Part shown: piece after piece, positions 22,383 through 34,650 of the stretch
How positions within the stretch are numbered: position 1 is the stretch's first letter
Layout: each line of letters starts with the position of its first letter
Assembly (NCBI GenBank): GCA_019321725.1
Contig: CM033120.1
Coordinates: forward strand, 6,949,694 to 7,013,693
Direction of reading: 5' to 3'
DNA length: 64,000 nt
Source: Paulownia fortunei
Taxonomy: Eukaryota; Streptophyta; Magnoliopsida; Lamiales; Paulowniaceae
Notes under the pieces: model-generated
What the model saw: only the letters and a program-made list of their open reading frames with translations
What the model was told of the DNA's origin: nothing
Database searches by the model: none
Position numbers and translations under genes: made by a program

Positions 22383-24214
22383 TGTTGGGTTCACTTAACC
22401 ACAGGGTGTACACAACGAAAAAATAAAATTTTAATCAATACATGCTATAACAATTGTAACAATACCTCGGGTTCGATGTGATTTTATCGATTTCGCAATC
22501 CAATTAATTTTATTCATAAAATAAAAGAGATCGATTTATATCTTTCAATGCATTCTAATTGATGTAGGATTTGAAGCAATCAATTGCTAACCCCTTTCTG
22601 AATTTTGATTCACAAAGATCCAAGTGTCTCCCCTCTAAAGTAGTCCATACTTTGAACAAGAACATGGAATCATAATTCTATTAGCAATTCTGATTCCTTT
22701 ACTAACCTAGTTTTTAGAGTGTTTTTGGTGAGTATTAATTCTTATTATTAACTTGTTGATAAAATAATTGAATACTTTTGATCAAAAAATGGGATCTTTT
22801 GATGTTGGGAAGAAGATGAAGAAGATGAAAATTACTTTTTCTTTTCTTGTGTAGTGGCCGAAAATTAAAGGAATTCTTCCTCAATTTTTTGGCCCCCCAT
22901 TTTACACATGTGGTGGTCGAAAATCTAAGAGTCCCACTTTTGGAGTTTTCAGCCACTCTTCTCATTAGTTGGAGGATTTTTGGTTGATCTCAATATCTCC
23001 CAAAAATCTCCAACTCTATCTCTTGTATCTTCCAAAGATACATGGAGATATTTTATATAATTTAATTAAAAATTTCCAAGAATATCAAATTCTTGGACTT
23101 CATCTTCTTCGGACAACTTTTGTGGGCCTCTCCAAATAAACCATTTGAATTGGACTTAGACTCTTAATTAAATTTCACAATTAATCCAATTATTTGATTA
23201 AACTCAAATTTAATTAATTAATTTAATCTAACCTACCTAATCAAATTAGGCTCAATTTAATTAAATAAATTAAATTAAATTAATTAATTTAATAATTAAA
23301 TTAATTTATGGTCTACATAATGTATTAATCCAATCTAATAATTGCTCCACTCTGATTGGGTTTTCTAATCTTGTAAGGTCTAGTTAAATAATCTAATTAT
23401 TTAATTAAATAATTAATTTAATTTCTTGAATTAATTTAAGCTCCAGTTAATTAGTCTTTATTAATTAATTGGATTCAACTTCTTGGATCAATTCTTAAGT
23501 TAAATATGCTCCATCCCAGATTATGTGTGACCTTTAGGTTCACAACTAAACTAGTAATGTCCTTACAACATTTGCAACTTATAAATAATTATTATTTTTG
23601 ATTAATTAATCTAATTAATTAATCTGCTTGGAATTAAGTTTTTAATTTCAAAAACCTCAAAAGTCATGTAAAACACTTAACAAGTGTATCATGACTACAC
23701 ATTCATAGGTGAAATAGCGTGTGAACCTATTTCAATTATGAGTGCCTTACACGTAAGGTCCTTCCATCAACTAATTTCCTGATTGAGTCTAGGGCATGGA
23801 TTTTAAGTTGAAACTCTAAATGACTCAATAACTATGATTCTATTTCAAGTTGAACAACTCATGATGAATTGTTGGAAAATCTCGTCTAACATTCATCCCG
23901 TCATGACCAAGGACTTTTGATTCATGAACTATGAAAATATAGGAGATTCACTTATTCTGTCAAACAAGTGATGAATTCTTTGTTGGCTACTCATTAACCT
24001 TCATAAATGCCAATGCAACATCTAATGTGTCCCCTTTGTGATTATCAGACAATCAGAAGATATATTAAGATGAAACATGACGTGCATAAGGCTACTATAT
24101 TACCTCAAGTCGAAGAACTTATCGTGTACTATCGTAACTTGAAAATTCTTACTTCAACTACGACTCCAACTAAGAATTTCTAGTGGGCATGTTCAGTGTA
24201 CTTGTTTTCTAACC
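22383..24214 (-). mobile_element. Copia-type LTR, complete (copy B)
   Basis: On plus TGTTGGGTTCACTTAACC (22383) to GTGTACTTGTTTTCTAACC (24214), i.e. an inverted homologue of copy A with about 1.83 kb. It abuts the truncated end of a Gypsy pol relic on its right. Short ORFs inside it are chance. Confidence 0.7.
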
Positions 24215-24249
24215 AATGGAATCTATTTATTTCTCAGCTACTTCACTTT

Positions 24250-24759
24250 CAGGACCTCTAATACTTGTGTTAAATGTGCGGCATCCTCTTCTTTAGTTCT
24301 GGAGTAAACTAGAATGTCATCTATGAACACAATAACAAATTTATCCAGAAATTCTTTAAACACTCTGTTCATCAGATCCATGAATGCTGCTGAAGCGTTA
24401 GTCAATCCAAATGGCATCACCAAAAATTCATAGTGCCCATATCTTGTACTAAATGCCGTCTTGGGGATATCCTCCTCCTTTATTTTCAATTGATGGTACC
24501 CAGAGCGTAAGTTAATCTTTGAAAATATTGCGACACCCTGAAGCTGGTCAAATAAATCATCAATTCTGGGTAACGGATACTTATTCTTGATTGTGACCCT
24601 ATTCAACTCTCGATAATCGATGCACAGTCTCATGGTGCCATCCTTCTTACATACAAACAGAACTGGTGCTCTCCAAGGTGAAAAGCTCGGTCTGATGAAT
24701 CCCTTGTCCAACAAGTCATGTAATTGTACTTTCAATTCTTTCAACTCCAAGGGAGCCAT
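24250..24759 (-). pseudogene. Gypsy reverse transcriptase, truncated
   Basis: Open for 173 codons. The order [46 protein letters not shown] and [13 protein letters not shown] is that of chromovirus RT. The FIDD box with two catalytic aspartates is present, but the first catalytic aspartate (normally SKID) is Asn at residue 83 (codon at 24513-24511), which would abolish polymerase activity. Reading ends at VLEVLK, just past the palm, where the element is truncated, so thumb, RNase H and integrase are gone. In frame with the protease region upstream but separated by stops. Confidence 0.9.
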
Positions 24760-24873
24760 TCTGTAAGGAGTTTTAGAAATTGGAGGCGTTCCTGGTTGTA
24801 TGTCAATAACAAACTCTATTTCACAATCTGGTGGCAGTCCCGGAAGATCATATGGAAATACTTTAGTATATTC

Positions 24874-25440
24874 CTATACCACTGGTATTTCACTCAGAGT
24901 TGGTGGGTGTTGTTCCTCAATGTTCATGACACTCACCAAGTACCCTTCGCAACCATCATCGAGTAATTGTTGTGCTTTCACTGTTGAAATCATAGGGAAT
25001 CTGAAATTCTTCACAATGCTGGCAAATGTGAAAGACTCTTTTCCAAAAAGTTGAAATGTCACCGTCTTTTCCTTACAGTTGATAGTAGCCCCATACTTTG
25101 ACAATCAATCCATGCCCAAAATAACATCGTAATCATTCATATCCAGTACATTCAAATCAGCATGTAATTCTCTACCTTCAACAAGTATAGCACAAGCTCT
25201 CAAAATCCGATCAGTTTGTCTAGCATCTCCAGAGGGAACTATTACACTATAACTGATTTCTGCTACATCTGGTATTCTACCCAGCCTCTTCACGTACTCA
25301 GTGGATGCAAATGAATGCGTAGCTCCAGAATCAAATAATACAAGTATTGGAACACTAGAAATATAAAGTGTACCTGTTACCACCGATGGATTTGCTTCTG
25401 CATCCACCCTGGTCATGGTGAACACCTTGGCTGGTACATT
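24874..25440 (-). pseudogene. Gypsy aspartic protease region
   Basis: Protease of the polyprotein in frames 25425-25105 and 25104-24874. VLFDSGATHSFAS is the DSG catalytic loop; later NDYDVILGMD (W)L and YGATINCKEKTVTF follow, as in Tekay elements. A stop replaces the Trp after GMD (at about 25104), typical of a G-to-A change. Cleaves Gag-Pol in live elements; here not producible as one chain. Confidence 0.85.
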
Positions 25441-26504
25441 CTTTTGGCTGGTCTGATTCTGTTTACCTGGACAAAATTTAGCAATATGTCATGGTATTCC
25501 ACATCGAAAACACGTCCTGGTATCTATATAGCAGCCTCCAGTATGTCGATTACCACATTTCTGACATACAGCTTTTGGCATCAGTGCTTTTCCTTATTCG
25601 ACCCGTGGCCTCTTATTTTGACCTTCTTGTTGTTGGCCTTGTTCTCCTTGAAATTTAAATCCTGGCTTCTGTATTTGGATCGGCCTCTGCATTTGAACCG
25701 GCCTCTTTTGCCCCACAGTCCATCTCTGTCCCTACTGTCTGAATTGCTGTTGAGCCTCTTATGCACGAGCGATTCTCAATTCAGCCTGTTCTGGTACTAG
25801 TGCCCTCTCAGCTACCTGTGAAAATGTCACCCCTTGAGTACCCGCCATATTCACATCCCGGTATAACTCTGGCCTCAAACCTTCTAGAAATCTCTCTACT
25901 TTAAGTGCTTCAGTGCTGACCATGTGCGTAGCAAACCTAGACAGTTGTTCAAACTTACGAATATATTCCCCAATAGTCATTGCTCCTTGTCGTAGTTGTA
26001 TAAACTCATTCATCTTCATCATGCGAACTGGGGCCGTGAAATATTTATTTCGGAATAACTCCTTGAATCTGTCCCAGCTCATGTTAGTAATGTCCTCTAT
26101 GCTGCTGATCATGTCCCACTAATGGCCTGCACTACCGCGAAGCATGAAAGTGGCACACATTACCCTCTCCTCTACTGGCACCCTGCTATACTGGAACATG
26201 TTTTCTAGGGTCCTCAACCAGTCCTCTACAGCGGTAGGATCAATCGCATCCTCAAATGTTGGGGGATCCAGCCTCCTAAATCGTTCTCCCACCATATATA
26301 TATAGTCCGCCCGCTGTTGGTTTACCTCCACCCGTGGTTGTTCACCATTATCTCTTTGTCAAATCAGTTGCTGAATTTGCTCAGACTATCGTTCAATTAA
26401 CTCTGTTAATCGGTTAATCATGGTATCTCGATCATTAACCGGGGTGGGTATCTCATTTCTCTGCGCTCTGGCACCACCACTGCTCTCACCATGAGTTCTC
26501 ACCA
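25441..26504 (-). pseudogene. Gypsy gag (capsid and nucleocapsid)
   Basis: Start codon at 26504-26502 (MVRTHGESSGG). After two stops, 26331-26119 reads FRRLDPPTFEDAIDPTAVEDWLRTLENMF, the capsid start; the expected WWD at its end is *WD. The frame 26112-25759 continues with FRNKYFTAPVRMMKMNEFIQLRQGAMTIGEYIRKFEQLSRF. A zinc knuckle CFRCGIP*HIAKFC (about 25520-25480) has its Gly converted to a stop. Non-functional relative of the gag at 48222-49937. Confidence 0.85.
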
Positions 26505-26659
26505 TTTTGCAGTGCTATTTTACACAAGTTTGACAACATATGGCCAATATAATTCATGGAATATGTAATGCAATTTATGATAATGTAAAACTTACTGGCG
26601 TGGCTGCGCTCCACAAGTTCTAAGATCATGTACATGGACAGTCTACAGAATCAAGACCT

Positions 26660-26673
26660 GGGCTCTGATACCA
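26660..26673 (-). promoter_or_regulatory. Primer binding site (initiator tRNA-Met) of Gypsy element
   Basis: On minus, TGGTATCAGAGCCC, a perfect match to the usual tRNA-Met primer site, three bases after the LTR end (…GGGGGTGTTACA). Confidence 0.9.
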
Positions 26674-26676
26674 CTC

Positions 26677-29450
26677 TGTAACACCCCCATTACTACACAA
26701 CTAAATATATATTATAATTTGACATGATAGAACCTGTGTGCATGCATGGAATTTTTTTTTTTGTAACACTTTAAGAAAAGATATATCATTTTTTACATGC
26801 ACAACCCTGTTTAAAATACTTTCTAACACATATCATGTATATAGCAGGATCAATATTTATATAAAAACACAACACCCACAATAACCCAATATTTACATAC
26901 TTATTTACCATAAAGTTTTAAAAGAGAAATATAGTATCAATCTAAAAACATAATACACCAGACTCAAAATATAACAAGCCAACAAAATAGCTCAACAGGT
27001 CGTCATCCATGTACACACTCTCTCAGACACTTGCAAAAGCTCCAACAGCCGACCAACCAGCCAAAGATGCTTCAAGCATCGTCGTACTCACCTACAATAC
27101 ATAAACTATATGAGCTAACGCTCAGCAAGTAAAGATTATGCATGTCAAAGAATAATCCACAATATCAAGTCATGCAACTCAACATGCTATGCTCACAATG
27201 CAATTTTATGCATCAAAATATTTCTCTCAAAATCATTTCTTTCTTGGGCCCCTGACCAACGCTACTATCCCATGCACCGGAAAAGAGCTCTGTATACCGC
27301 CATAATCCAATGGCTAATAATCATATAAGCATGCAAATCCATGCATACTCATACGCATGTAAATCCATGCATGCGAACCTGCAAATTCATGCATGCTTCG
27401 GTGCACTAGTAGTGGTCAGCAAAATATTTTCCTTTCTCACAATCATGCCGTGCAATGCAAGATTTATCACAATGCGCGTATATGATGCATGCACGTGCCA
27501 ATGACAATGCCCATATATGTATGCTCAATTGAGAGTCCTCTACTATGCACATATGATTTATGATATTACATATAATTCACACATCTACTATGTCTATGCA
27601 TTGTAGTTGCAAATGAATCTTTACTTACCTTTCACTTGGTTGGTGGCTTAGTCTAAATTTGTTTAGTATTCCTCTCCAACCTTAGATGTAAAATAGCCTG
27701 TAATATTACCCAACATCAAGCACCATCCCCAATTTGGCAAGTTGAAAGCACAAAATCTCATACTAGACCTTAAACACCAAGCTATAAGCTAACAATCAAG
27801 CTTTCACAAACTAGAACCCAATATAGCCCCTCAAATACCTCAATTTCTCATCTTAAATACATGCAAACATCATGTAATTGAAGTATTATAAATATAATAG
27901 CATGTGCCTAATTGTTAACACTCAATAGCAACATGTCTAGGTTGAAACATGCTAAGTGATCAAATGTGGCAGATTCACATTTTCATATTTTCTTGCTGTC
28001 AAGTTTAGTTGCATGATAATTTTAACATCCCTAAGCATATCCAATCACTCCCAAATTTTTACCACACTTAGATAACATGTATATAAATGTAACCATATCA
28101 TATAATTGATAAAAATCACGGATATAGCTTTCCAAGTTCAGCTCTCTTCACGACATACTGAAATAGATTGTTTCCTACCGTTACAGTTTTGCACACTTCA
28201 TGACATTAATGGTTTTGGCACCATTAAGTATATTCAATCACTCCAACATTTTCACCATACTTAGATAACATATATAAGGAGATAACTAGGTCATAATATT
28301 ACCAAAAATAATGGATTTAGCTCCCTTAATTCAGTTTCCTTCACAGCACACCAAAACAGATTTTGCTATTTTGGCAGTTTGAGTGTTTCTCCAATATCAT
28401 TCTCTATTTCAATTTCCAACTGATAAAACTTCATTCAAATACTCTTAAATCATATATGGTCATGTAAATGATAATAATTATAGGTTTTATTCAATATACC
28501 ATACACTTTTGAAGCCTAAAACACAAGAAAACAGTAAGATGACTGTTTCTGCCACAAGTATTTTCTATTAAGTGTTTGTCATCAAAAACCCTTTCTTTGT
28601 GCACCAAAGTCTAACTAAAAACTTCCTAACACCTTTATAAGAGATATTTAAAGCTTAATAAACAATAAAATCATTCATAATAATCTGAAAACCAAAGGCA
28701 AAACCATAGATAAGTGTTACCTATGCAGATTTTGAGGTTAACTTGATGGTAATCACTTCTCCTTTGCTTTTCTTGCTTTTATTTCAACTTGGAATCAATT
28801 TGGATCACTTTGAGACCTTAAGGTGTGTGTTTGGAAGATGAAAATGGCTGAAATGAGGGTCTGGTCGTTGCTTAAGGGTGAAGGGTATGAGGTGTTAGCT
28901 TGAGATGTTAGCTTAAGTTTAATAAGAAAGCATGAGGTGGCATGTAAATGGCAAATCTAATTTTCTCCCTTATCTTGCAACCCTAATCTTGTATGTCTCA
29001 CCTATTTTTATTTGGTTTCAACCTATCTTAATCACCATTCATTCCCATAAGTAATTCCTATGTCCGTTCATTCGATCTCCAAACCGATTCGCATCCGATT
29101 CTTAAAGAATTATCTAGTTTGCATTTCTAAAATCATATGTACATATGAGCCTTGTAATATGATACTTAAATCATATTATATCATGTCCAATATCCCAAGT
29201 ATGCTAATTTACAAATATATACTTTTGAAATAACTTGATCAAATCAAATTAAACCGTATAAGGTTACTAGTAACACTTTTAGCAGTTCCAAAATTATAAC
29301 CTATATATCCCATCTATATCTAATATTAATCCACCTCATTTTCTTCTTATTTCAATATAAAATCAACTACTTAGATTAAGAAATTCAATAACTAGAGCTT
29401 CAGAATTAAGTTTAATATTCAAGAATATCGTATAAAATGAAATAAATTAT
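26677..29450 (-). mobile_element. 5' LTR of truncated Tekay-type element (outer end uncertain)
   Basis: The LTR begins on plus at TGTAACACCCCCATTACT. The region 27060-27150 has the phrase GAGCTAACGCTCAGCAAGTAAAG, common in these LTRs; sequence is non-coding up to the Copia relic near 29550. No partner LTR exists, so the far end (29.3-29.55 kb) is not defined. The length of about 2.8 kb would fit long Tekay/Del LTRs. Confidence 0.55.
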
Positions 29451-29519
29451 GCAATGTCAATAGAAATGCAAATAGCATATAAAATTAACATGTAATGCAT
29501 GAATCATATTTGGCCATGT

Positions 29520-31467
29520 GAGTAGTAAGAGACTCGGGTATCACATTATCACATAATATTGATATAGGATCAACAACCAATGGAACTACACCCAACTCTT
29601 GGATAAAGTTCCTTATCCAAATAGCTTCTTTTGTTATATTGCATGCAGTAATGTATTCAGCCTCGGTTGTGGAATACGTAGTCGTCTCTTGCTTGGAACT
29701 TTTCCAACTGACCACACCACTGTTTATGGTGAAGACATATCTAAACATCAACTTTGAGCCATCTGTATAAAATTGAAAACTAAAATCGGTATAGCTTTCT
29801 AGTTTTAGTTCTCTAGAGCCATTACAAGAAAGATATCCTTAGTTTTTCTCAAGTACTTGAGGATCATCTTTATAGCTTTCCAACATTCCTCACCTAGATT
29901 GGACTGATATCTGGTCATGACACTCAGATCATATGTAATATCAGGCCTTGTACATAGCATACCATACATTATACTTCAAATGGTAGATGTATAAGGTATG
30001 CGAGTCATCATTTCTCTTTCCTCAAGAGTCTTTGCGGACATAGCCCTTGAGAGAGAAATGCTAGGACTCACTAGCAAGAATCCTTATTTGGATTCTTTCA
30101 TGCTAAACCTCTTTAGCATTTTGTCTATATATGTGGATTGAGGTAGTCCGATCATCCTTCTAAACTGATCTCTATAGATCTTTATTCCTAGAACAAAGGA
30201 TGTTTATCCCAAATCCTTCATGGAGAACCGATTAAACAACCAAGTCTTAGTTAACTATAGCATTCCTACATCATTTTCATTGAGTAGGATGTCATCAACA
30301 TACAACATAATAAATGTCACTGCGCTTCTACTAACCTTCTTGTAGACATAAGGTTCATCTGGATTCTTGTGGAACTCAAACAATTTGATTGCCTCATCAA
30401 ATCGGATGTTCCAGCTTTGGGAAGCCTACTTGAGTCCGTAAATGGATCTTTGGAGCTTGTAAATCTTTTGCTCACTCTCTTTGGATATGAAGCCTTCCGA
30501 CTACCATAAATCTCTTCATTAATATTTCCATTAAGGAAAGCGGTCTTCACATCCATCTGCCATACATTATAGTCATAATATGTTGATATGGCTAGTAGTA
30601 TCCGGATGGAGTTAAGCATTACTACTAGCGAAAAGGTTTCCTCATAGTCAATTCCTTATTTTTTAGTATAACCTTTCATGAACAGTCATACTTTGTAGGT
30701 CACAATCTCTCCATTTACTCCAAACTTCAACTTGTAAACCCATTTGCAGCCAATGTGAACTATTCCTATGGTGGGTCCACCAAGGTCCAAACCTTGTTAG
30801 AGTACATAGAGTCCATCTCAAATCGCATGGCATCTTGCCAACTTTCCCAGTCAATATCAGTCATCACCTCTCCATAAGTCTTCGAATAACTATCCAATGG
30901 AAGATTCTTCTCATTCTTCTCTAACAAAAAGACATACTTCGCATGAATCTTTAAGATCATTTTGGATTTCTCTGAGGTTGTGTCTCAAAAAGCCTAGCCT
31001 CAACTGGTAGGTCCTCTACTACGTCCGTTGGGATGTTCTGTAGTTCTTGAACTTCTTCAAATTCCACAACTTTATATTTTCTATCTAATAGATACTCACA
31101 CTTTAAGAAAATGGCATTCCTTGAAACAAACACCCTTTGTTCCAAGGAGTCGTAGAAATAGTATCTAATAGATTCATTTGGATACCCCACGAACTTGTAT
31201 AAACTGGATCTCATATCCAATTTATTTCCCACTTGCTACTTCATGAAAGCAGCACACCTCTATTACCTAAGCCATTTGCAAAATGGTGGTTTTGCATAGC
31301 ATATCTCATATGGTGTTTTGGGCACCGACTTTGTTGACACCTTATTTAATAGATATGCCACCATTTCTAAAATATAGCCCTAGAATGAAAGAGGATGTCC
31401 AGTGAAACTCATCATCGATCGAACCATGTCTAATAGGGTCTGATTCCTACACTTCGATAAGCCTGTA
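29520..31467 (-). pseudogene. Copia pol relic: integrase C-terminal part, RT, RNase H
   Basis: Minus-strand Copia polyprotein with many frame breaks. In order: LSKCRNQTLLDMVRSMMSFTGHP and TPYEI (about 31460-31290, integrase), KLDMRSSLYKFVGYPNESIRYYFYDS (31230-31150), then ESWQDAMRFEMDSMYSNKVWTLVDPP (30850-30766), WQMDVKTAFLNGNINEEIY (30560-30510), the RT active site YVDD (codons 30302-30291), and SGVVSWKSSKQETTTYSTTEAEYI with ISILCDN (about 29725-29555, RNase H). The N-terminal gag/protease half is cut off at 31467, and the C-terminus breaks after CDN. Non-functional. Confidence 0.85.
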
Positions 31468-33365
31468 AGACTCGAGCACATAATGCATGTCGAAAGGAGG
31501 ATATCTCACTCCACTAACATCAGCATGAGGATACTAGTACATGTGTGGGGGTGCTCATTGGGGAATGAGTACACCAAACAAGCCCGCAAAAAATTCTCAA
31601 CTATTAATATTATTTATTAAATGAGAATTTTCTAGTTATGATAGTACATAGATTAGTACTTTGACTTGAGGTACCATGGTAATCTTGTGCACAACCATCA
31701 TATGCTTTGTTGTATTTCCTAATTGCATAATAATCACAATGAGTTTAAATCGGATATATGATCTTCATGTGTGAAAGTTAATTAGTGGCCAACAAAAGAT
31801 TTATCAATTATCTGGTAGAATAGGTGAATCTCCTATGCATGTCATGGTTCTTAACTCAAAAATCTCTATCCAGAGTAAGATGAATATTAGACAAGTATTT
31901 CTAATAATTCATCAAGAGTCAATGAGAGTAGAAATAAAATCATAGTTAATAAGTCAATTAGGGTTTCAACTAGCTATCCATGTCCTAAACTTAATCGTGA
32001 AGTTAGTTGATGGAAGGACAAAGTTGCACGGTACTCGTAATTAAAATACGACTGCTTGCTAAATTCATATAAAACTAGGTAGTCAAGATACACCACAAGG
32101 TGTTTCCCTTAACTTGTGAGTTTCTTGAAATCAAGGAGCTAATTCCAAGATGGACTAATTAATTAAATTAATTAATCAAAATATATTTCATACAAACACT
32201 AATTTGCAATAGTTGCAAGTCCACTGTTAGCTTAGTTGTGAACCTAATAGGTCACATATAAAACAAGATGGATTACTTTTATCTAGAATATTATTCAAGG
32301 AGTTAGATCAAGTTTATTAATAGAGATTAATTAACTTGGAGATAAAATTAATTTAAAAAGTTAAATTAATTCATCCAATTAAATATTAAGATTAATTAAT
32401 TGGACCAAATAAAGATTATGGCCTTTTTGGAAATCATTAATTAATTGATCAATTAATTATTTGGATCTTAAATTAATTAAGAGTGTAAATTAATTTAATT
32501 AAAATAAATAATAAGATTATTTATATTGGGCCTAATTTAATTACATGATCTTATGGAAATAATTCAATTGAGGTTGATAATTATTGAAGATTAATTATAA
32601 GCAAGCCCCCAAGGCTAATGGACTTTTAGGAGAAGCCCATTGAAAGTCTTGAATTAAGAATTAAAGATTCCATATTTTAGATGAAACCAATTAAGACTTA
32701 GAGTCCCATAAAGAAAAGAAATCAAAGACTTTTCTTAGATAGAAACAAACTTGATATAAAATAAGAAGGGAGGGGTCTTGGATACCTAATGGGATTAGTA
32801 TAAGATTCAAAAAGTGTATAAATACACCTTATAGGGCCCGTATTCGTATTCTTGTGTTACAAAACAAGAGAATTTTCGATCCCCTCTAATGTATAGTAGA
32901 CACCCCCTCTCCTCTCTTTAGGCTTTAGTTTTGTTCTATCAATTAATTTCATACTTATTGAAAACTGTATTAATGCTCTTATTACTTTTTGATATTGGAA
33001 TTAGTCTACACTCCAAAATTCTAGATTAGAAACAAGATCTCTATATCCACTAGCAGATTTATAGAATTGTGATCCTGCTCATCATGTGGATACCTTAAGA
33101 AGAAATACGCTAGAATTCCTATTGGAAACCCAATTTCTGCTCTAGACAGATGCAATTGGAATTGCTCAATCATCTTGTACAACAGGAGTACTTAATTTAG
33201 GTATATTTGTGAAACTCTTGTTTTTAATTAAGCAAGTATTCCAGATGCAAACTGATCAGTCGCATCAAATCCAAAACTATGTAATTATGTTGTAATCATT
33301 CATGTTTTAAAAAATTTAGATTTCCACTGTGTTAATTCCTACACCCGCAATTTTATGAACCCAAA
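31468..33365 (+). mobile_element. Copia-type LTR (copy D) with short internal remnant
   Basis: 31468-31553 matches the pre-LTR segment seen before copy A (GACTCG..CACATA.TG; CATGAGGAT; GTGTGGGGGTGC). The LTR runs from about 31554 (TCATTGGGGAATGAGTACACC) to about 33365 (TTTTATGAACCCAAAA), colinear with copy A including 'TTTGACTTGAGGTACCATGG' and an AT-rich middle. It points opposite to the Copia pol relic on its left, so the two are not one intact element. Confidence 0.65.
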
Positions 33366-34650
33366 ATTATTAATATTGTTATGATATTTCACTAATTTAA
33401 AAATACTTAAAATCCACTAATTAATTAATAATAGTTTCTCTTTCTATAATGGGATCAATAATAAATTAAATAATAATTTCTCAACCCAATAATGATACAT
33501 AAAAAAATTAATGGGATTCATTAATTATTAATCTTAGACTAAAATATCATTTTCAGTCCAATAATGACAATATTTCTATATTATATTCAAAAAAAAATTA
33601 TTTTCAAATAAAAATTAATGCAAAAATGAAAATACACTTGAAAACACTGAAAAATAAAAAAATAAAAAAATAAAAAAAAACAAACTGGCCCCTAGTTTTT
33701 ACAACTTACACAAACTAAGCGCAGCTTCTTCTCAACCTTTGTCTAAACAAGACTTTGCTAGTATTGTTGCTTAAGTCTTCCTACCCAAGTCTAACTGAGA
33801 ACTAGTCTACACAAGACCTAATACACTTTGTCTCTTGTATTTAAGTGATTGATAAAATCATTCAACTAATTTTAAGCACAAATTCTTCTAGACAACTGAG
33901 TGATAGAGTATTGTAGACTGTTGAACTTTGAAAACTTTTGGGAGAACTTTTCTATCTATTTGCTTATGTACTTTATATATACTCTCTATGTCTAGCTTCT
34001 TCTTCTTCAATCCCTTTTATGGGCGTCTAAAATCTGCCCATTATATCTACTCCCTTTGTTTGCTTGCACACTTATCTATTCATACATCTGGTTGTGTAGA
34101 GTTGCAGCAGGATGTCCATTTCATATGGATTGCCTTAATTCTACAATCATGTATTTTCTTGGACGTCAACCGTTGATCAGTACGAGGTTACAATTCTGAG
34201 TTGAACTGGTAGTAGACCACACTAGTCCTAACTCCACTAAAGATCTTAGCCCCACTAAGTCCTTTGCCTTGGTCTTGGACTTCACTTTATATTTAGAATT
34301 TTCCTCAATCGTGTGTTTAGCTCAACTCTTATATAAGTGAACTGATTTTCTTGTCCTTTGACTCACTCGTGTGTTTAACTCAACTCTTCTATAAGTGAAC
34401 TAATCTTCTTGGGGCTTTGACTTCTCATTAACTGCTTTTGCGCTCACTTTGTTTAAGACTTAGCCCTGCTAAGTACTTTGCTTTGATCTTGGACTCTATT
34501 GTCTTGGTCTTAAAGTCTTCATTTGTGGTCTGATCATTAGTTTAAATTAGACTCTTATGGTGTGTGTTGAAATGACTGAGTTTACTACTCCAAAAATAAC
34601 CTTTATACTTAATCCTATCAAAATAGATAAGTTCAATAGTTTTGGAGGGT
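33366..34650. other. AT-rich and repeat-like DNA, no gene recognised
   Basis: 33366-33690 is AT-rich with poly-A runs. 33690-34650 is less AT-rich, unassigned, and includes a 58-bp tandem duplication at 34309-34418. Probably old transposon sequence; family not recognised. Confidence 0.4.
34309..34418. repeat. 58-bp tandem duplication
   Basis: TCGTGTGTTTAGCTCAACTC...ATAAGTGAACTGATTTTCTTG is repeated with a few changes at an offset of 58 bp (starts 34309 and 34367). Confidence 0.85.

Larger units (their letters stand above)
24250..29450 (-). mobile_element. Truncated Tekay-type Gypsy chromovirus (LTR, gag, protease, partial RT)
   Basis: Minus-strand element: 5' LTR from about 29450 to 26677, PBS 26673-26660, gag from 26504, protease, RT to about 24250. 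It is cut in RT by the junction with Copia LTR copy B; RNase H, integrase and the 3' LTR are missing. It is homologous to, but clearly diverged from, the element at 40-51 kb. Confidence 0.8.

Noticed and set aside
24724..25054. Plus-strand ORFs of 80-84 codons
   Set aside because: Shadows of the minus-strand Gypsy protease/RT.
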